A stretch of DNA of 64,000 nt, from NCBI RefSeq assembly GCF_019793435.1, contig NZ_JAILYH010000015.1, positions 62,001-126,000 of the forward strand, written 5' to 3'. The notes under the pieces were generated by a model that saw only the letters and a program-made list of their open reading frames with translations, ran no database searches and was not told where the DNA came from. Both the position numbers and the translations under genes were made by a program. This document shows, piece after piece, positions 1 through 8,180 of this stretch. Within the stretch, counting starts at the first letter, position 1; each line of letters begins with the position of its first letter. Origin of the DNA: Rhizobium redzepovicii (GTDB lineage: Bacteria; Pseudomonadota; Alphaproteobacteria; Rhizobiales; Rhizobiaceae).

Positions 1-538
1 GGCCGAATTCGACTGCCATGCCGCGCATCAGTCCGGTCAGACCCTGCTTGGCAGCCGGATAGACGCAGTCGCCGGGCATGACGACATGACCGCTGATCGA
101 GGTCACCGCGATCAGGCGGCCATAATTGCGCCGCTTCATCAGCACCGCGGCATCGCGCGAAAGCATCATTGCCGCGGCCAGATCGGTGTGCAGCAGCTCG
201 ATGATGGCCTCATCGTCGAATTCGGTCAGCGGCCGCCTGTCGCGGGCGCCGACATTGTTGATCAGAATATCGAGACGGCCGCGGACCTTTTCGATATCGG
301 CCATCACAGAACGCTGGGCCTCGCGGTCGGCGATGTCGAACACGGCAGCCTCCGCCGAGCCGCCCGCCGCACGCAGCGTTCTTAGGGCCTCGTCCAGCGT
401 CGCCGCCGTCCGTCCGGTGATGATGACATGCGCGCCGGCCTCGGCAAGCACGCGCGCCATCTCGAAGCCCAGACCGCGGCCGCCCCCGGTCACGAGCGCC
501 ACCTGACCAGCCAGTGAAAATCTATCCATTACGCTCAT
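1..538 (-). CDS. Short-chain dehydrogenase/reductase, 3' part outside the window
   Basis: NAD(P)-dependent oxidoreductase of the classical SDR family, probably cytosolic; about 179 codons are visible before the window edge. The N-terminal Rossmann motif reads VTGGGRGLG (about residues 15-23), followed by LINNVGARD and by the catalytic Ser and Tyr-xxx-Lys (TSISG, then YPAAK), so the core is intact. The layout resembles gluconate 5-dehydrogenase-like SDRs, but the substrate cannot be read from the sequence. Two in-frame ATGs lie at 538 and 529; I chose the upstream one. An inverted repeat ATTCTC-N7-GAGAAT at 558-576 just upstream is a possible operator. Confidence 0.85.
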   Translation of the reverse strand, partial: MSVMDRFSLAGQVALVTGGGRGLGFEMARVLAEAGAHVIITGRTAATLDEALRTLRAAGGSAEAAVFDIADREAQRSVMADIEKVRGRLDILINNVGARDRRPLTEFDDEAIIELLHTDLAAAMMLSRDAAVLMKRRNYGRLIAVTSISGHVVMPGDCVYPAAKQGLTGLMRGMAVEFG

Positions 539-666
539 GGTTTATGCTCTCGACCGAATTCTCGTGGTGAGAGAATTAATGGACTCAGTCAACTAATTTG
601 GCAAGAGTGGAGCGGCAGACAGTGGGCGCAAGTCGCTGCTCTGAGCATTCGATGGCGCCCCAACTC

Positions 667-707
667 TCCTCCTCCTTCATTCCTGCGCTTGTCACAGGAA
701 TGACGGA
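667..707. repeat. Palindromic intergenic repeat, half copy of the 39.7 kb element
   Basis: The stretch CCTCCTTCATTCCTG-cgcttgt-CACAGGAATG folds on itself and closely matches the arms of the inverted repeat at 39632-39773. It lies between the SDR start and the cobQ stop, in the 541-803 gap, where I see no gene. Confidence 0.5.
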
Positions 708-803
708 GAAGAGGTTAAGCACCTCAGATCAACCGAACATAGGGGACCTGCTTCCAGCGGGAGCAAGGCAGCGCGGCAATCCCCGCCTAACACACATCCA
801 TCC

Positions 804-2258
804 CTACCCCAGCAACCCCGCAAGCCAGCGCGCATCGAGATGCTTCTCCAGGTCACTCGCGATTTCATCCAGCGCCCACTCGACGCTCTCGCGGTAATTC
901 CTCTGCTCCCCCGAGAGCCCAAAGCTTTGAAGCAGCAGGGCGCGATAGGCGTCGCTGCCGAAGAGCCCGTGCAGATAGGTGCCCATGATCCGGCCATCGG
1001 CCGAAAGCGCCCCGTCGGGTGCGCCGTCGATAATCGCCGAAGGCCGGTCGCAATCCGGGCCGTGGGTGATGCCGAGGTGGATCTGGTAGCCGGCAAGCGG
1101 CACGTCGTATTCAGTCGAGCGGGCATGGCTGTTGCGCACGGTTTTTTCAGGCGCCATCTCGGTCTCGACGTCGAGCAGCGCAAGCCCCGGCGTCTCGAGT
1201 GTCCCGCCCTCGAGACCGAGCGGATCGTGCACCGTGCGGCCGAGCATCTGGTAGCCGCCGCAAATGCCGATCACTCGGCCGCCGCGTCTGACATGCATAT
1301 GGAGATCGCGGTCCCAGCCTTCAGCCCTGAAATCGGCGAGATCCGATATCGTCGCTTTCGAGCCGGGAAGAATGACGAGGCTCGCATCGGCAGGCAGCCG
1401 TTCGCCCGATCGCACGAAGACCAGTTCGACGTCCGCCTCGGCCCGCAGCGGGTCGAGATCGTCGAAATTGGCGATGCGCGGCAGCACCGGCACGGCGATC
1501 TTCAGCGCCCCGGTCCTGCCCTTCGCCAGCCGTTCGAGCACGACCGAATCTTCGGCCGGCAGGCGCGCCGCACCCGGCAGCCACGGCACGACGCCGAAAC
1601 ACGGCCAGCCGGTAAAGCCTTCGATGGCGCAGATGCCGTCGTCGAACAGGGAGATGTCGCCGCGGAACTTGTTGATGATATAGCCCGCGATCATCGCCCG
1701 GTCCCCATGATCGAGAATCGCATGCGTGCCGACCAACGAGGCGATGACGCCGCCGCGGTCGATATCGCCGACGAGCACGACAGGCACGCCGGCCCGGGTC
1801 GCAAAACCCATATTGGCGATATCGCCGGCCCTGAGATTGATCTCGGCCGGCGATCCGGCACCCTCGACGATGACGAGATCGGCGCCCGCAGCGACTTTTT
1901 CGAAGCTTTCGAGCACTGCGCCGAGCAGCTGCGGCTTCAGCCGCTGATAATCCCGCCCTTTCGCCTGTCCGAACACCCTGCCCTGCACGATGATCTGACT
2001 GCCATTCTCCGATTGCGGCTTGAGCAGCACCGGGTTCATGTGCACCGAGGACTGCGTGCGCGCCGCCAGCGATTGCAGCCACTGCGCCCGGCCGATTTCG
2101 CCGCCGTCATCGGCAACCGCCGCATTGTTCGACATGTTCTGCGGCTTGAATGGCCGGACGGCAAGCCCGCGATTGGCCGCCAGCCGGCAAAGGCCGGCGA
2201 CCAGCACCGTCTTGCCGACATCCGAGCCGGTTCCCTGCAGCATGATCGCTCTTGCCAT
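804..2258 (-). CDS. cobQ: Cobyric acid synthase CobQ
   Basis: ATP- and glutamine-dependent amidation of adenosylcobyrinic a,c-diamide to adenosylcobyric acid, a late step of cobalamin synthesis in the cytosol. The 484-residue protein has the usual family length. The N-terminal dethiobiotin-synthetase-like ATP site reads QGTGSDVGKT (residues 8-17). The C-terminal glutamine amidotransferase part has the nucleophile motif GICGGYQMLG and the late histidine in GTYLHGLFG. No other cob gene adjoins it, so it stands alone here. The start at 2258 places the P-loop at the normal distance from the N terminus. I looked for a B12 riboswitch box upstream and did not find one; the leader instead holds three stem-loops. 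Confidence 0.95.
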   Translation of the reverse strand: MARAIMLQGTGSDVGKTVLVAGLCRLAANRGLAVRPFKPQNMSNNAAVADDGGEIGRAQWLQSLAARTQSSVHMNPVLLKPQSENGSQIIVQGRVFGQAKGRDYQRLKPQLLGAVLESFEKVAAGADLVIVEGAGSPAEINLRAGDIANMGFATRAGVPVVLVGDIDRGGVIASLVGTHAILDHGDRAMIAGYIINKFRGDISLFDDGICAIEGFTGWPCFGVVPWLPGAARLPAEDSVVLERLAKGRTGALKIAVPVLPRIANFDDLDPLRAEADVELVFVRSGERLPADASLVILPGSKATISDLADFRAEGWDRDLHMHVRRGGRVIGICGGYQMLGRTVHDPLGLEGGTLETPGLALLDVETEMAPEKTVRNSHARSTEYDVPLAGYQIHLGITHGPDCDRPSAIIDGAPDGALSADGRIMGTYLHGLFGSDAYRALLLQSFGLSGEQRNYRESVEWALDEIASDLEKHLDARWLAGLLG

Positions 2259-2382
2259 AGTGGCCGCCTTTCGCTGAGGCGAGGCCTACAATGGGCGACG
2301 ATCCCGGGTCAAGGCGTGCCCTCGGTCAAGACGTGTTCTGAGTCAGGACTTGACCCTGCTCAAGCGTCCCGCAGAAACGCGA

Positions 2383-2491
2383 AAACCGCGCATGGCCTTG
2401 GCTCTGCGCGGTTTGCCGAAAACTCAGGCGTCTTCGCCCCTACACGGCGAAGCTCGCTTTCCCCGGTACGCACTACCTGAACCGGGGAAGC
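2383..2491 (-). ncRNA. Candidate structured RNA: three stem-loops upstream of cobQ
   Basis: Three consecutive hairpins fill about 110 bases. Stem C pairs GCTT(t)CCCCGGT at 2456-2467 with ACCGGGGAAGC at 2481-2491. Stem B pairs CTTCGCC at 2432-2438 with GGCGAAG at 2446-2452. Stem A pairs AAACCGCGCA at 2383-2392 with TGCGCGGTTT at 2405-2414. Read on the minus strand, stem A is followed by a TTTTCGCGTTT stretch and could terminate a short transcript 125-240 bases before cobQ. A 46-codon frame (2360-2500, minus) crosses the region without a clear ribosome site. It could be a small RNA, an attenuator or a repeat; the strand is inferred from the terminator-like end. Confidence 0.35.
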
Positions 2492-2940
2492 GGCGGTCAT
2501 TGCCGCCACGACCCAACTGATAACGGCACATTCTTACCGGAGAGTTATTGAAGCCTTACGCAAATGTTAATTTTGACTTTTTTTGACTTTCTCGCCGAAA
2601 TTTCTGCCGAAGCCCCACCGGCGATCGCCAAGAGCGTGCAAACTGCTTAAAGGCGCCATTTTCGGGATATTGAGATAAATTCTTCGAATTCAATCATTTA
2701 GTCCCGCAACCATCAGCAGAAGACGGTTGATTTCTGCGAGCGAACGCGTAGGCTTTCCAAAAACGCCATTTTCGAACCATGACCTGCGATAAGCTGCCGG
2801 AGCCGCAAGGACGAAGGCGCCCCATGAAGCGGAAAACGTTTGTCGCGGGATCGCGGCATTTCCTTTTGGGCGCCGGAGAAACTTGTCGCTGATTTGCGAC
2901 CCCCGGCTGCGCATCGGTAAATGTCTCCCAGCATCCTTAG

Positions 2941-2958
2941 CGCGTCTGAAAAGACGCG
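2941..2958 (+). promoter_or_regulatory. Leader hairpin before the betaine-binding gene
   Basis: A perfect six-pair stem CGCGTC-tgaaaa-GACGCG lies 30 bases before the start codon, flanked by CAGC and GCTG that can lengthen it. It could be an RNA hairpin in the leader or a protein site; nothing further can be read. Confidence 0.35.
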
Positions 2959-2988
2959 GCGCTGTAAAGAAGAATTCGGGGAATGACG

Positions 2989-3984
2989 ATGAAGACGATT
3001 CTGATTCCAGCCGTCTTTGCCGCGGCTCTTTCTACCGTTGCGCCGGCCGAAGCCGCAGAGTGCGGCAAGGTTTCGATCGCCGAGATGAAATGGGCCTCAG
3101 CCGGTATTGCGGCGAATTTCGACAAGATCATCCTGGAAAAGGGCTACGGCTGCTCGGTCACCATCGTCGACGGCGACACGCTGCCGACCTTCGCCTCGAT
3201 GAACGAGAAAGGCACTCCGGACATCGCCTCTGAATATTGGATCAATTCCGTCAGAGCCTTGCTTGATCAGGCCGTCAACGCCGGACGGCTGGTGCAGGGA
3301 GCCGAGATCCTGGCCGACGGTGCGGTCGAGGGCTGGTGGATCCCGAAATTCATTGCCGACGCCAATCCCGACATCCGGTCGGTCGAAGATGCGCTGAAAC
3401 ATCCCGAACTGTTCCCCGCCGAGGACGATGTGTCGAAGGGCGCGGTCTACAATTGTCCCGCCGACTGGAGCTGCCAGATATCGACCACCAACCTGTTCAA
3501 GGCGCTTGCCGCGGACAAGAAGAGCTTCGAACTCGTCGAAACCGGCAGCCCCGAACGGCTCGATGCCTCGATTGCTCGCGCCTTCGAAAACAAGGTCGGC
3601 TGGCTCGGATACTATTGGGCGCCAACGGCCGTCCTCGGTAAATACGACATGACGCGGCTGAGCTTCGGCGTCGGCCACAACAAGACAGAGTGGGACCGCT
3701 GCACGGCGGTTGCCGGCTGCTTGAGGCCGGAAGTCAATTCCTACCCGGTCTCGCGCGCCTTCACCTTGATGACCAGGTCTTTTGCCAGCCGCTCCGGACC
3801 TGTCACCACCTATCTCAAGACCCGCAAATGGGACAATCAGACGATCAATCAGGTTCTCGCCTGGCAAGACGAAAACCACGAAAGCAACGAGGATGCCGCC
3901 ATCCATTTCCTTCGCAATTACGAGGGTCTGTGGATGAAATGGGTTCCGGCCGATGTAGCCGAGAAGGTCAAGGCGAGCTTATAA
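2989..3984 (+). CDS. Orphan periplasmic glycine betaine/choline-type binding protein (OpuAC family)
   Basis: Solute-binding protein for a quaternary amine such as glycine betaine, proline betaine or choline. The first 24 residues form a cleavable signal peptide ending in EAAEC. The mature part has OpuAC features: EMKWASAG near the N terminus, SEYWINSVR, EGWWIPKFI and GWLGYYWAP, with tryptophans and tyrosines of the kind that cage the ammonium group in this family. ATGs lie at 2983 and 2989; GGGG sits about eight bases before the second, so I prefer 2989. No permease or ATPase gene is adjacent, so it must work with a transporter encoded elsewhere. A 116-codon unknown gene follows after 35 bases. 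Confidence 0.85.
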   Translation: MKTILIPAVFAAALSTVAPAEAAECGKVSIAEMKWASAGIAANFDKIILEKGYGCSVTIVDGDTLPTFASMNEKGTPDIASEYWINSVRALLDQAVNAGRLVQGAEILADGAVEGWWIPKFIADANPDIRSVEDALKHPELFPAEDDVSKGAVYNCPADWSCQISTTNLFKALAADKKSFELVETGSPERLDASIARAFENKVGWLGYYWAPTAVLGKYDMTRLSFGVGHNKTEWDRCTAVAGCLRPEVNSYPVSRAFTLMTRSFASRSGPVTTYLKTRKWDNQTINQVLAWQDENHESNEDAAIHFLRNYEGLWMKWVPADVAEKVKASL

Positions 3985-4018
3985 CGGCAGGAGACGATCA
4001 ACGACCGGACGATTCGAC

Positions 4019-4369
4019 ATGAATGGCAATGTTCCCTTTCCCGACCGCGATACCGTTGCGGAAAAGCTCGCCGCGCTGTCGGAGACGGACAAATCATATC
4101 TGACGCTGCTCATGGAAAATGTCGCTCAGGACGATAACCTGCTTGACGGCCTGCGCCGCCATCTCGATCTCGCCGCGGGTTCGCGTTTCCTGAACTCGCT
4201 GAAGCTCGAAAATCTCGGCCTGTGGCTCGGAGCTCAAGCACCGGATCGGCTGCAGATCCGGCTGATGGAAACCGCCCGTTCCAGCCAGCATCCTGCTTAC
4301 CAAGCCTTCCGGACCGGTCTTGACCGATCCGGCGGCCTGGAAAAGGCTTATCCCCCGGTCAACTCTTGA
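4019..4369 (+). CDS. Hypothetical protein
   Basis: A 116-residue soluble protein I do not recognise. It is mostly helical in appearance, with an acidic N-terminal half (EKLAALSETDKSY) and no signal peptide or membrane segment. Its 35-base distance behind the betaine-binding gene on the same strand suggests one transcript. The last codons run into a tandem 20-base repeat, so the C terminus could vary between strains. Codon use looks like that of its neighbours, which supports a real gene. Confidence 0.6.
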   Translation: MNGNVPFPDRDTVAEKLAALSETDKSYLTLLMENVAQDDNLLDGLRRHLDLAAGSRFLNSLKLENLGLWLGAQAPDRLQIRLMETARSSQHPAYQAFRTGLDRSGGLEKAYPPVNS

Positions 4370-4395
4370 TCCGGCCCGGTCAACATTTGATCCGG
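4355..4395. repeat. Tandem pair of 20-base near-palindromic units
   Basis: CCGGTCAACTCTTGATCCGG (4355-4374) is followed after one base by CCGGTCAACATTTGATCCGG (4376-4395), with 18 of 20 bases equal. Each unit is itself nearly palindromic (CCGG-TCAA/TTGAT-CCGG). A degenerate third unit follows near 4404-4420, and a fourth may precede near 4316. The stop codon of the upstream gene lies in the first unit. The position between convergent genes fits a bidirectional end-of-transcript structure. Confidence 0.5.
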
Positions 4396-4444
4396 TTCCC
4401 GGGCAGGACTTGATCGGCCGATTCCCGCAGGAATCGAACGGCCG

Positions 4445-4600
4445 TTATTTCTTCGCAGCGCGGTCAACCGAGCGGCCGGCGTCCTGCGTGGCGTTCACGG
4501 TGTTTGCGGTATCTTTTCCTATGCCGCGGATCGTGTTGCCGCAGGAGGAGAGCGCCAGAAGAACCATCAAGGCTGCGGCGATTTTGGCCGTTGTCGTCAT
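4445..4600 (-). CDS. Entericidin-like small lipoprotein
   Basis: A 51-residue lipoprotein of the entericidin A/B type. A short basic start and a hydrophobic stretch lead to the lipobox LSSC with Cys20. The mature part has CGNTIRGIGKD and DAGRSVDRAAKK, the usual entericidin ending. Enteric entericidins are cell-envelope lipoproteins linked to stationary-phase lysis; in rhizobia the role is unknown. The gene ends next to the tandem repeats at 4355-4395. Upstream, at about 4628-4650, an inverted repeat CGAACGG-gacttatg-CCGTTCG may be regulatory. Confidence 0.8.
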   Translation of the reverse strand: MTTTAKIAAALMVLLALSSCGNTIRGIGKDTANTVNATQDAGRSVDRAAKK

Positions 4601-4699
4601 TTCGAATATCCTTGTTTGAAATCAACCCCGAACGGGACTTATGCCGTTCGCGCCGATAACGCACAAGGGGACAAAAGGTTCAACGCTGGAAAGAGATCG

Positions 4700-5599
4700 T
4701 CAGGCAGCAACCGCCTTCGCTCTCTCGGCAAAGGCGCCACGAATGCTGTCGGCTACCGTCTCGATCGGCCCTGATACTTGCGAGGCGGTCAGCAGGCGGA
4801 TATCGAAAGCGCCGAGTTCCGGCAGGCCTTCCTGCGGGCCCAGGATCGCCATGTCTTCATTGACATAGGATAGCGGCAGCGGCGCAATGGCCAGATCGGA
4901 GAGCACGGCGGCGCGTTGTGCCATGGTGTGGCCGCTGAGATAGGCGACGCGATAGTGCCGTTTATTGCGTTCGAGTTGGGAGAGCGCCTCCTGGCGCCAG
5001 ATGCAGCCGTCTTCCCAGATCGAGATCGGCAGTGGATCGCGGCGATGCGCCGAACCGCACCTGGCGCCGGCCCAGACCAGCCGCTCGCGGAACACCACCT
5101 CGCCACCTGTCGGGAACGGCCGCGTCGCACAGTTGATCAAGGCCAGGTCGAGCCGCTGCTCCTCCATGCGCTTTTTCAGCCCAATGCTCATGTCAATCGT
5201 CACATCGACCATGATGCCGGGATAACTTTCAGCGAAACTCTTCAGGATGCTCGGGAGCAGCCGCTCACCGATATCCTCCGGCGCGCCGAGCCTGACGACA
5301 CCGCTGAGCTCCGGCATGATGAAGCGCGACACCGCCTCGTTCGACAGTGCCAGGATGTTGCGGGCGTAAGACAGCAGCATCTCGCCGTGGCGCGTCAGCG
5401 ATACCGAGCGCGCGTCACGCAAAAACAGTGTTGCGCCCAGCTGTTCCTCGAGCTTCTTGATCTGCATCGACACCGCCGAAGGCGTACGGAAGACCGCCTC
5501 AGCGGCAGTCGAAAAATTGCCTGTCTCGGCGATGGCCACGAAGGTTCGCAGTACATCGTTGTCAAGCAAAGGAATGGGACGGCGAAAGGGAAGGCTCAT
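4700..5599 (-). CDS. LysR-family transcriptional regulator
   Basis: Cytosolic DNA-binding regulator with an N-terminal winged helix (LRTFVAIAETGNFSTAAEAV, then PSAVSMQIKKLEEQLG) and a C-terminal effector-binding domain containing RLGAPEDIGERLLP and PLPLSYV; 299 residues is typical. The frame extends upstream to 5668, but the ATG at 5599 (MSLPFRRP) puts the helix-turn-helix at the normal distance. It is transcribed away from the small gene at 5715, which is one possible target. The ligand cannot be told. Confidence 0.85.
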   Translation of the reverse strand: MSLPFRRPIPLLDNDVLRTFVAIAETGNFSTAAEAVFRTPSAVSMQIKKLEEQLGATLFLRDARSVSLTRHGEMLLSYARNILALSNEAVSRFIMPELSGVVRLGAPEDIGERLLPSILKSFAESYPGIMVDVTIDMSIGLKKRMEEQRLDLALINCATRPFPTGGEVVFRERLVWAGARCGSAHRRDPLPISIWEDGCIWRQEALSQLERNKRHYRVAYLSGHTMAQRAAVLSDLAIAPLPLSYVNEDMAILGPQEGLPELGAFDIRLLTASQVSGPIETVADSIRGAFAERAKAVAA

Positions 5600-5714
5600 C
5601 GTCGCATCTTTCAATTTTTCTGATTTATAACCCCATATCATTTTGTTTGATTGAATGTCAATCGGCACTCATATTCTGGGTATCGGAGGCTAAAGCAAGC
5701 AAAGGAGGCCGAAC

Positions 5715-5933
5715 ATGGCACAATCAAGCACATGGAATATCGTACAGGCTCTTTCCGCATTCAAGTCGCGCCGGCGCAGAGATGCGAACCACGAGCATGC
5801 GTTGCGGGAATTGAAGCGATTTCCGTCGCACCTGATGGCCGATTGTCAGCGTGAAATGGAGCCGCCGCTTGTGAACAGGGCCGCTCGGCCGAAGCGGGCG
5901 CTGAGGATCGTAGAATCACCGAGCCGCGCATAA
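5715..5933 (+). CDS. Small basic protein, possibly DUF1127-like
   Basis: A 72-residue protein rich in arginine (FKSRRRRD) with a helix containing LRELKRFPSHLMADC, which resembles the short DUF1127 helix common in rhizobial small proteins. The match is partial and the C-terminal third is unlike that family. An ideal ribosome site AAAGGAGG ends seven bases before the ATG, which makes the gene convincing despite its length. It is divergent from the LysR gene ending at 5599, and a terminator follows at once. DUF1127 proteins elsewhere take part in RNA turnover and phosphate or carbon responses; no function is claimed here. Confidence 0.7.
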   Translation: MAQSSTWNIVQALSAFKSRRRRDANHEHALRELKRFPSHLMADCQREMEPPLVNRAARPKRALRIVESPSRA

Positions 5934-5958
5934 GGCGCGCCGCCAGCGCCGCTTTTTT
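5934..5958 (+). terminator. Intrinsic terminator after the small DUF1127-like gene
   Basis: The stop codon is followed directly by GGCGC-gccgcca-GCGCC, then gc and six T residues. Stem, loop and T run fit a Rho-independent terminator for the plus-strand gene. Confidence 0.6.
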
Positions 5959-6082
5959 CAGACGCGCAGAGCTTGCAATTTGTCGCAGGTTCTGACTTGG
6001 TCTGCGCACGGGTCTGCTGAACAGGAACCGCAAGGACGGCTCGCCAATTCGTCACCGTGCGTAAAGCCGACCGTTGAGTCGT

Positions 6083-6691
6083 CTACATCCCGCCGAGCAG
6101 CTTGAAGGCGATGATCCACATGGTGAAAGCGACGACTGTTTCCACCATCCGCCAGGACGACGGTTTCGAGAAAATCGGCCGCAGCCATGTCGCGCCATAT
6201 CCGAGAGAGAAGAAGAACAGGAAGGAACCCGTTACCGCTCCCGCGGCAAACGAAGCCTGCTGTTCGGGGTAACGCGTCGAGATCGTGCCGAGCAGCACGA
6301 CCGTATCGAGATAGACGTGCGGATTCAGCCAGGTGAGCGCGAGGCAGGTTGCGAGCGTCTGGCGAAAGCTTGAAGTCTTGGCTTCTGCCGCCGAGAGGGT
6401 AGCGGATGACCGAAAGGCGGAATAGAGGCTTTTCGTGCCATACCAGGCGAGAAACGCCGCCCCTCCATAACGCATGACCGGATCGAGCCAGGGCATGAAC
6501 CGGGCGATCTGCTGCAGGCTGGTCACGCCGAGCACGATCAGCACGGCATCTGAGAGCGCGCAGGCGAGACAGACGGCGAAAACATGTTCATTGCGCAGAC
6601 CCTGGCGCAGGATGAAAGCGTTCTGCGCACCGATTGCGACAATCAAGCTGAGGCCCATCATCAGGCCGGTGGCATAGATCGAAAAATTCAT
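6083..6691 (-). CDS. LysE/ArgO-type amino acid exporter
   Basis: Inner-membrane exporter of the LysE family, about 202 residues with roughly six membrane segments. Family signatures are GAQNAFILRQGLR near the N terminus, SDAVLIVLGV, and LAVTWLNPHVYLDT-like LTWLNPHVYLDT. In this family the substrates are lysine, arginine or toxic analogues such as canavanine. The ArgP/LysG-type regulator at 6791 is divergent, the classical lysE/lysG or argO/argP arrangement, which supports the call. I chose the ATG at 6691 (MNFSIYATG); a GTG at 6712 would add seven residues. Confidence 0.9.
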   Translation of the reverse strand: MNFSIYATGLMMGLSLIVAIGAQNAFILRQGLRNEHVFAVCLACALSDAVLIVLGVTSLQQIARFMPWLDPVMRYGGAAFLAWYGTKSLYSAFRSSATLSAAEAKTSSFRQTLATCLALTWLNPHVYLDTVVLLGTISTRYPEQQASFAAGAVTGSFLFFFSLGYGATWLRPIFSKPSSWRMVETVVAFTMWIIAFKLLGGM

Positions 6692-6790
6692 TGCTTCGGC
6701 GAACACCCTCACTTCGGTAACGGTGGGCTATCGCCATTCCGCGAATTAGACTAATTAATCCAACTCATCCCAATTAAGAAAAACTAATCC

Positions 6791-7699
6791 ATGCTCGATT
6801 ATCCCGCCCTGCGCGCGGTCGCAAGCGTTGTCCAGACCGGCAGCTTTGAACGCGCCGCGACCATCCTCAACGTCACGCCATCGGCGATTTCGCAGCGCGT
6901 GAAGCAACTCGAAGAGCGTCTTGGCACCGTGCTCATCGTCAGAGGCACGCCCTGCACGGCAACGGAAAAAGGAGAATGGCTCTGTCGTCACATGGAGAAT
7001 GTCGGCATGTTGGAGGCCGAACTCCTCGGGCAGTTGCCGGCGCTCTTTGATCCCGACGAGCCGCGCCAGCGGGTCACCCTTCAGATCGCCACCAATGCCG
7101 ATAGTCTCGGAACGTGGTTCGTCGAGGCCATGGCGAATTTCGCGAAGAACGCGTCCTACCTCCTGAACATCGCCGTCGACGACCAGGATCACACCGCCGA
7201 ATGGCTTGAGCGCGGACGGGTGATCGCCGCCGTCACCAGTCTGGAAAAGCCGATCAGGGGATGCCGTCGCTTCGAACTCGGCATTCTCCGCTATCACGCC
7301 ACGGCGAGCCCCGATTTCGTTGCGCGCCACTTTCCTGATGGCGTTACCGCCGAGGCGATCCGCAATGCGCCGACGCTGACCTTCAATCAGAAGGACAGGT
7401 TGCAGAGCGGCTGGATAAGGCAGACCTTCGGACAGGATCTCGATCACCCCACCCACTGGCTGCCCTCGACGCAAAGCTTCGTCGAGGCCGCCCTTTCGGG
7501 TATGGGCTGGGGGATGAACCCGACTCAGCTGACCCGCGAACATTTCGCCTCAGGTCGGCTTGTGGAACTCGTTCCCGGTACACCGCTGGATATTCCACTC
7601 TATTGGCAGATCAACCGCCTCGCCGCCGACCGCCTGGCGGAGCTGACGCGCGAAGTCGTCACTGTGGCGAAGCGCCGCCTCTATTGCGATCAAACGTAA
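6791..7699 (+). CDS. ArgP/LysG-type LysR regulator
   Basis: Regulator predicted to activate the divergent exporter gene when lysine or arginine accumulates. The 302-residue protein opens with MLDYPALRAVASVVQTGSFE and SAISQRVKQLEERLG, the ArgP/LysG form of the LysR helix-turn-helix. The effector domain has WLPSTQSFVEAALSGMGWGM, matching the family C-terminal region. The 99-base gap to the exporter is AT-rich (6745-6790) and should contain both promoters and the regulator site. The 3' end overlaps the convergent gene 7690-8043 by ten bases. Confidence 0.9.
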   Translation: MLDYPALRAVASVVQTGSFERAATILNVTPSAISQRVKQLEERLGTVLIVRGTPCTATEKGEWLCRHMENVGMLEAELLGQLPALFDPDEPRQRVTLQIATNADSLGTWFVEAMANFAKNASYLLNIAVDDQDHTAEWLERGRVIAAVTSLEKPIRGCRRFELGILRYHATASPDFVARHFPDGVTAEAIRNAPTLTFNQKDRLQSGWIRQTFGQDLDHPTHWLPSTQSFVEAALSGMGWGMNPTQLTREHFASGRLVELVPGTPLDIPLYWQINRLAADRLAELTREVVTVAKRRLYCDQT

Positions 7700-8043
7700 G
7701 CGGTGCGGCTGCCGAACTCGCTGGTCTCGTCGAAATTCTTCGTGCCGATACGGTCGCTTTCGCCGGCAAGCTCCTGCGGAGCCTCGGCGGCGGGCTTCGA
7801 TCCGGCAGACGCCTCGGCCTTGCTGCTCTCGGACGCTTCGAGCTTGGCAATCTTGGCTTCCAGCGTCTCGATGGATTTTTCGATTGTGGCTTTCTCTTTC
7901 TCGTCCTTTGTCTGCGACAGGGCTGCCTGCTTTTCGGCAAGCTGCGCCTCGAGAGAAGCAAGTTGATTCGATGAACTGGAAGACGAGGTTGAAGCGGCTG
8001 AACTCAGAATGGTGGATGCAGAACTGGAAATTGCGCTGACCAT
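7690..8043 (-). CDS. Coiled-coil protein with Ser-rich start (FlxA-like)
   Basis: About 117 residues. A serine/alanine-rich N terminus (ILSSAASTSSSSSS) precedes a heptad-like coiled coil of about 50 residues (LASLEAQLAEKQAALSQ, then IETLEAKIAKLEAS) and a loose acidic tail. This layout is like FlxA-family proteins, whose function is unknown. There is no signal peptide. ATGs at 8049 and 8043 are both possible and neither has a strong ribosome site; the frame is open to 8166. Its end overlaps the convergent ArgP-like gene. Confidence 0.6.
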   Translation of the reverse strand: MVSAISSSASTILSSAASTSSSSSSNQLASLEAQLAEKQAALSQTKDEKEKATIEKSIETLEAKIAKLEASESSKAEASAGSKPAAEAPQELAGESDRIGTKNFDETSEFGSRTAYV

Positions 8044-8180
8044 AAGCATGACTTTCGATGATGGAATGTCACCTTCTAAGTCACGATTGGTAAATGCCTC
8101 ATAAATAAAGTACCAAGCAGTACCATTTTTATAACAATAATTGCGTGTCGCTGAATCCGACACCACTTAGAGATCGCGTC

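Larger units (their letters stand above)
2259..2988. other. 730-base non-coding stretch between cobQ and the betaine-binding gene
   Basis: No convincing gene. The cobQ-proximal part has repeated GTCAAG-type words (2295-2365) and three stem-loops (2383-2491). Near 2570-2594 the AT-rich word TTTTGACTTT occurs twice, and a short GC-rich hairpin lies at 2941-2958. Open frames on the minus strand between 2690 and 2934 have no ribosome site and look like chance. Confidence 0.5.

Noticed and set aside
840..2480. 546-codon open frame on the plus strand opposite cobQ
   Set aside because: It mirrors cobQ codon by codon and has no recognisable domain; a shadow frame of GC-rich coding DNA.
2360..2500. 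46-codon minus-strand ORF upstream of cobQ
   Set aside because: No ribosome site, and it is built on three hairpin stems; more likely structured RNA or repeat.
2259..2500. Cobalamin riboswitch before cobQ
   Set aside because: I looked for the conserved B12 box and core helices on the minus strand and did not find them.
4425..4445. tRNA-like 3' end (GGAATCGAAC)
   Set aside because: No cloverleaf can be folded around it; chance resemblance to a T-arm.
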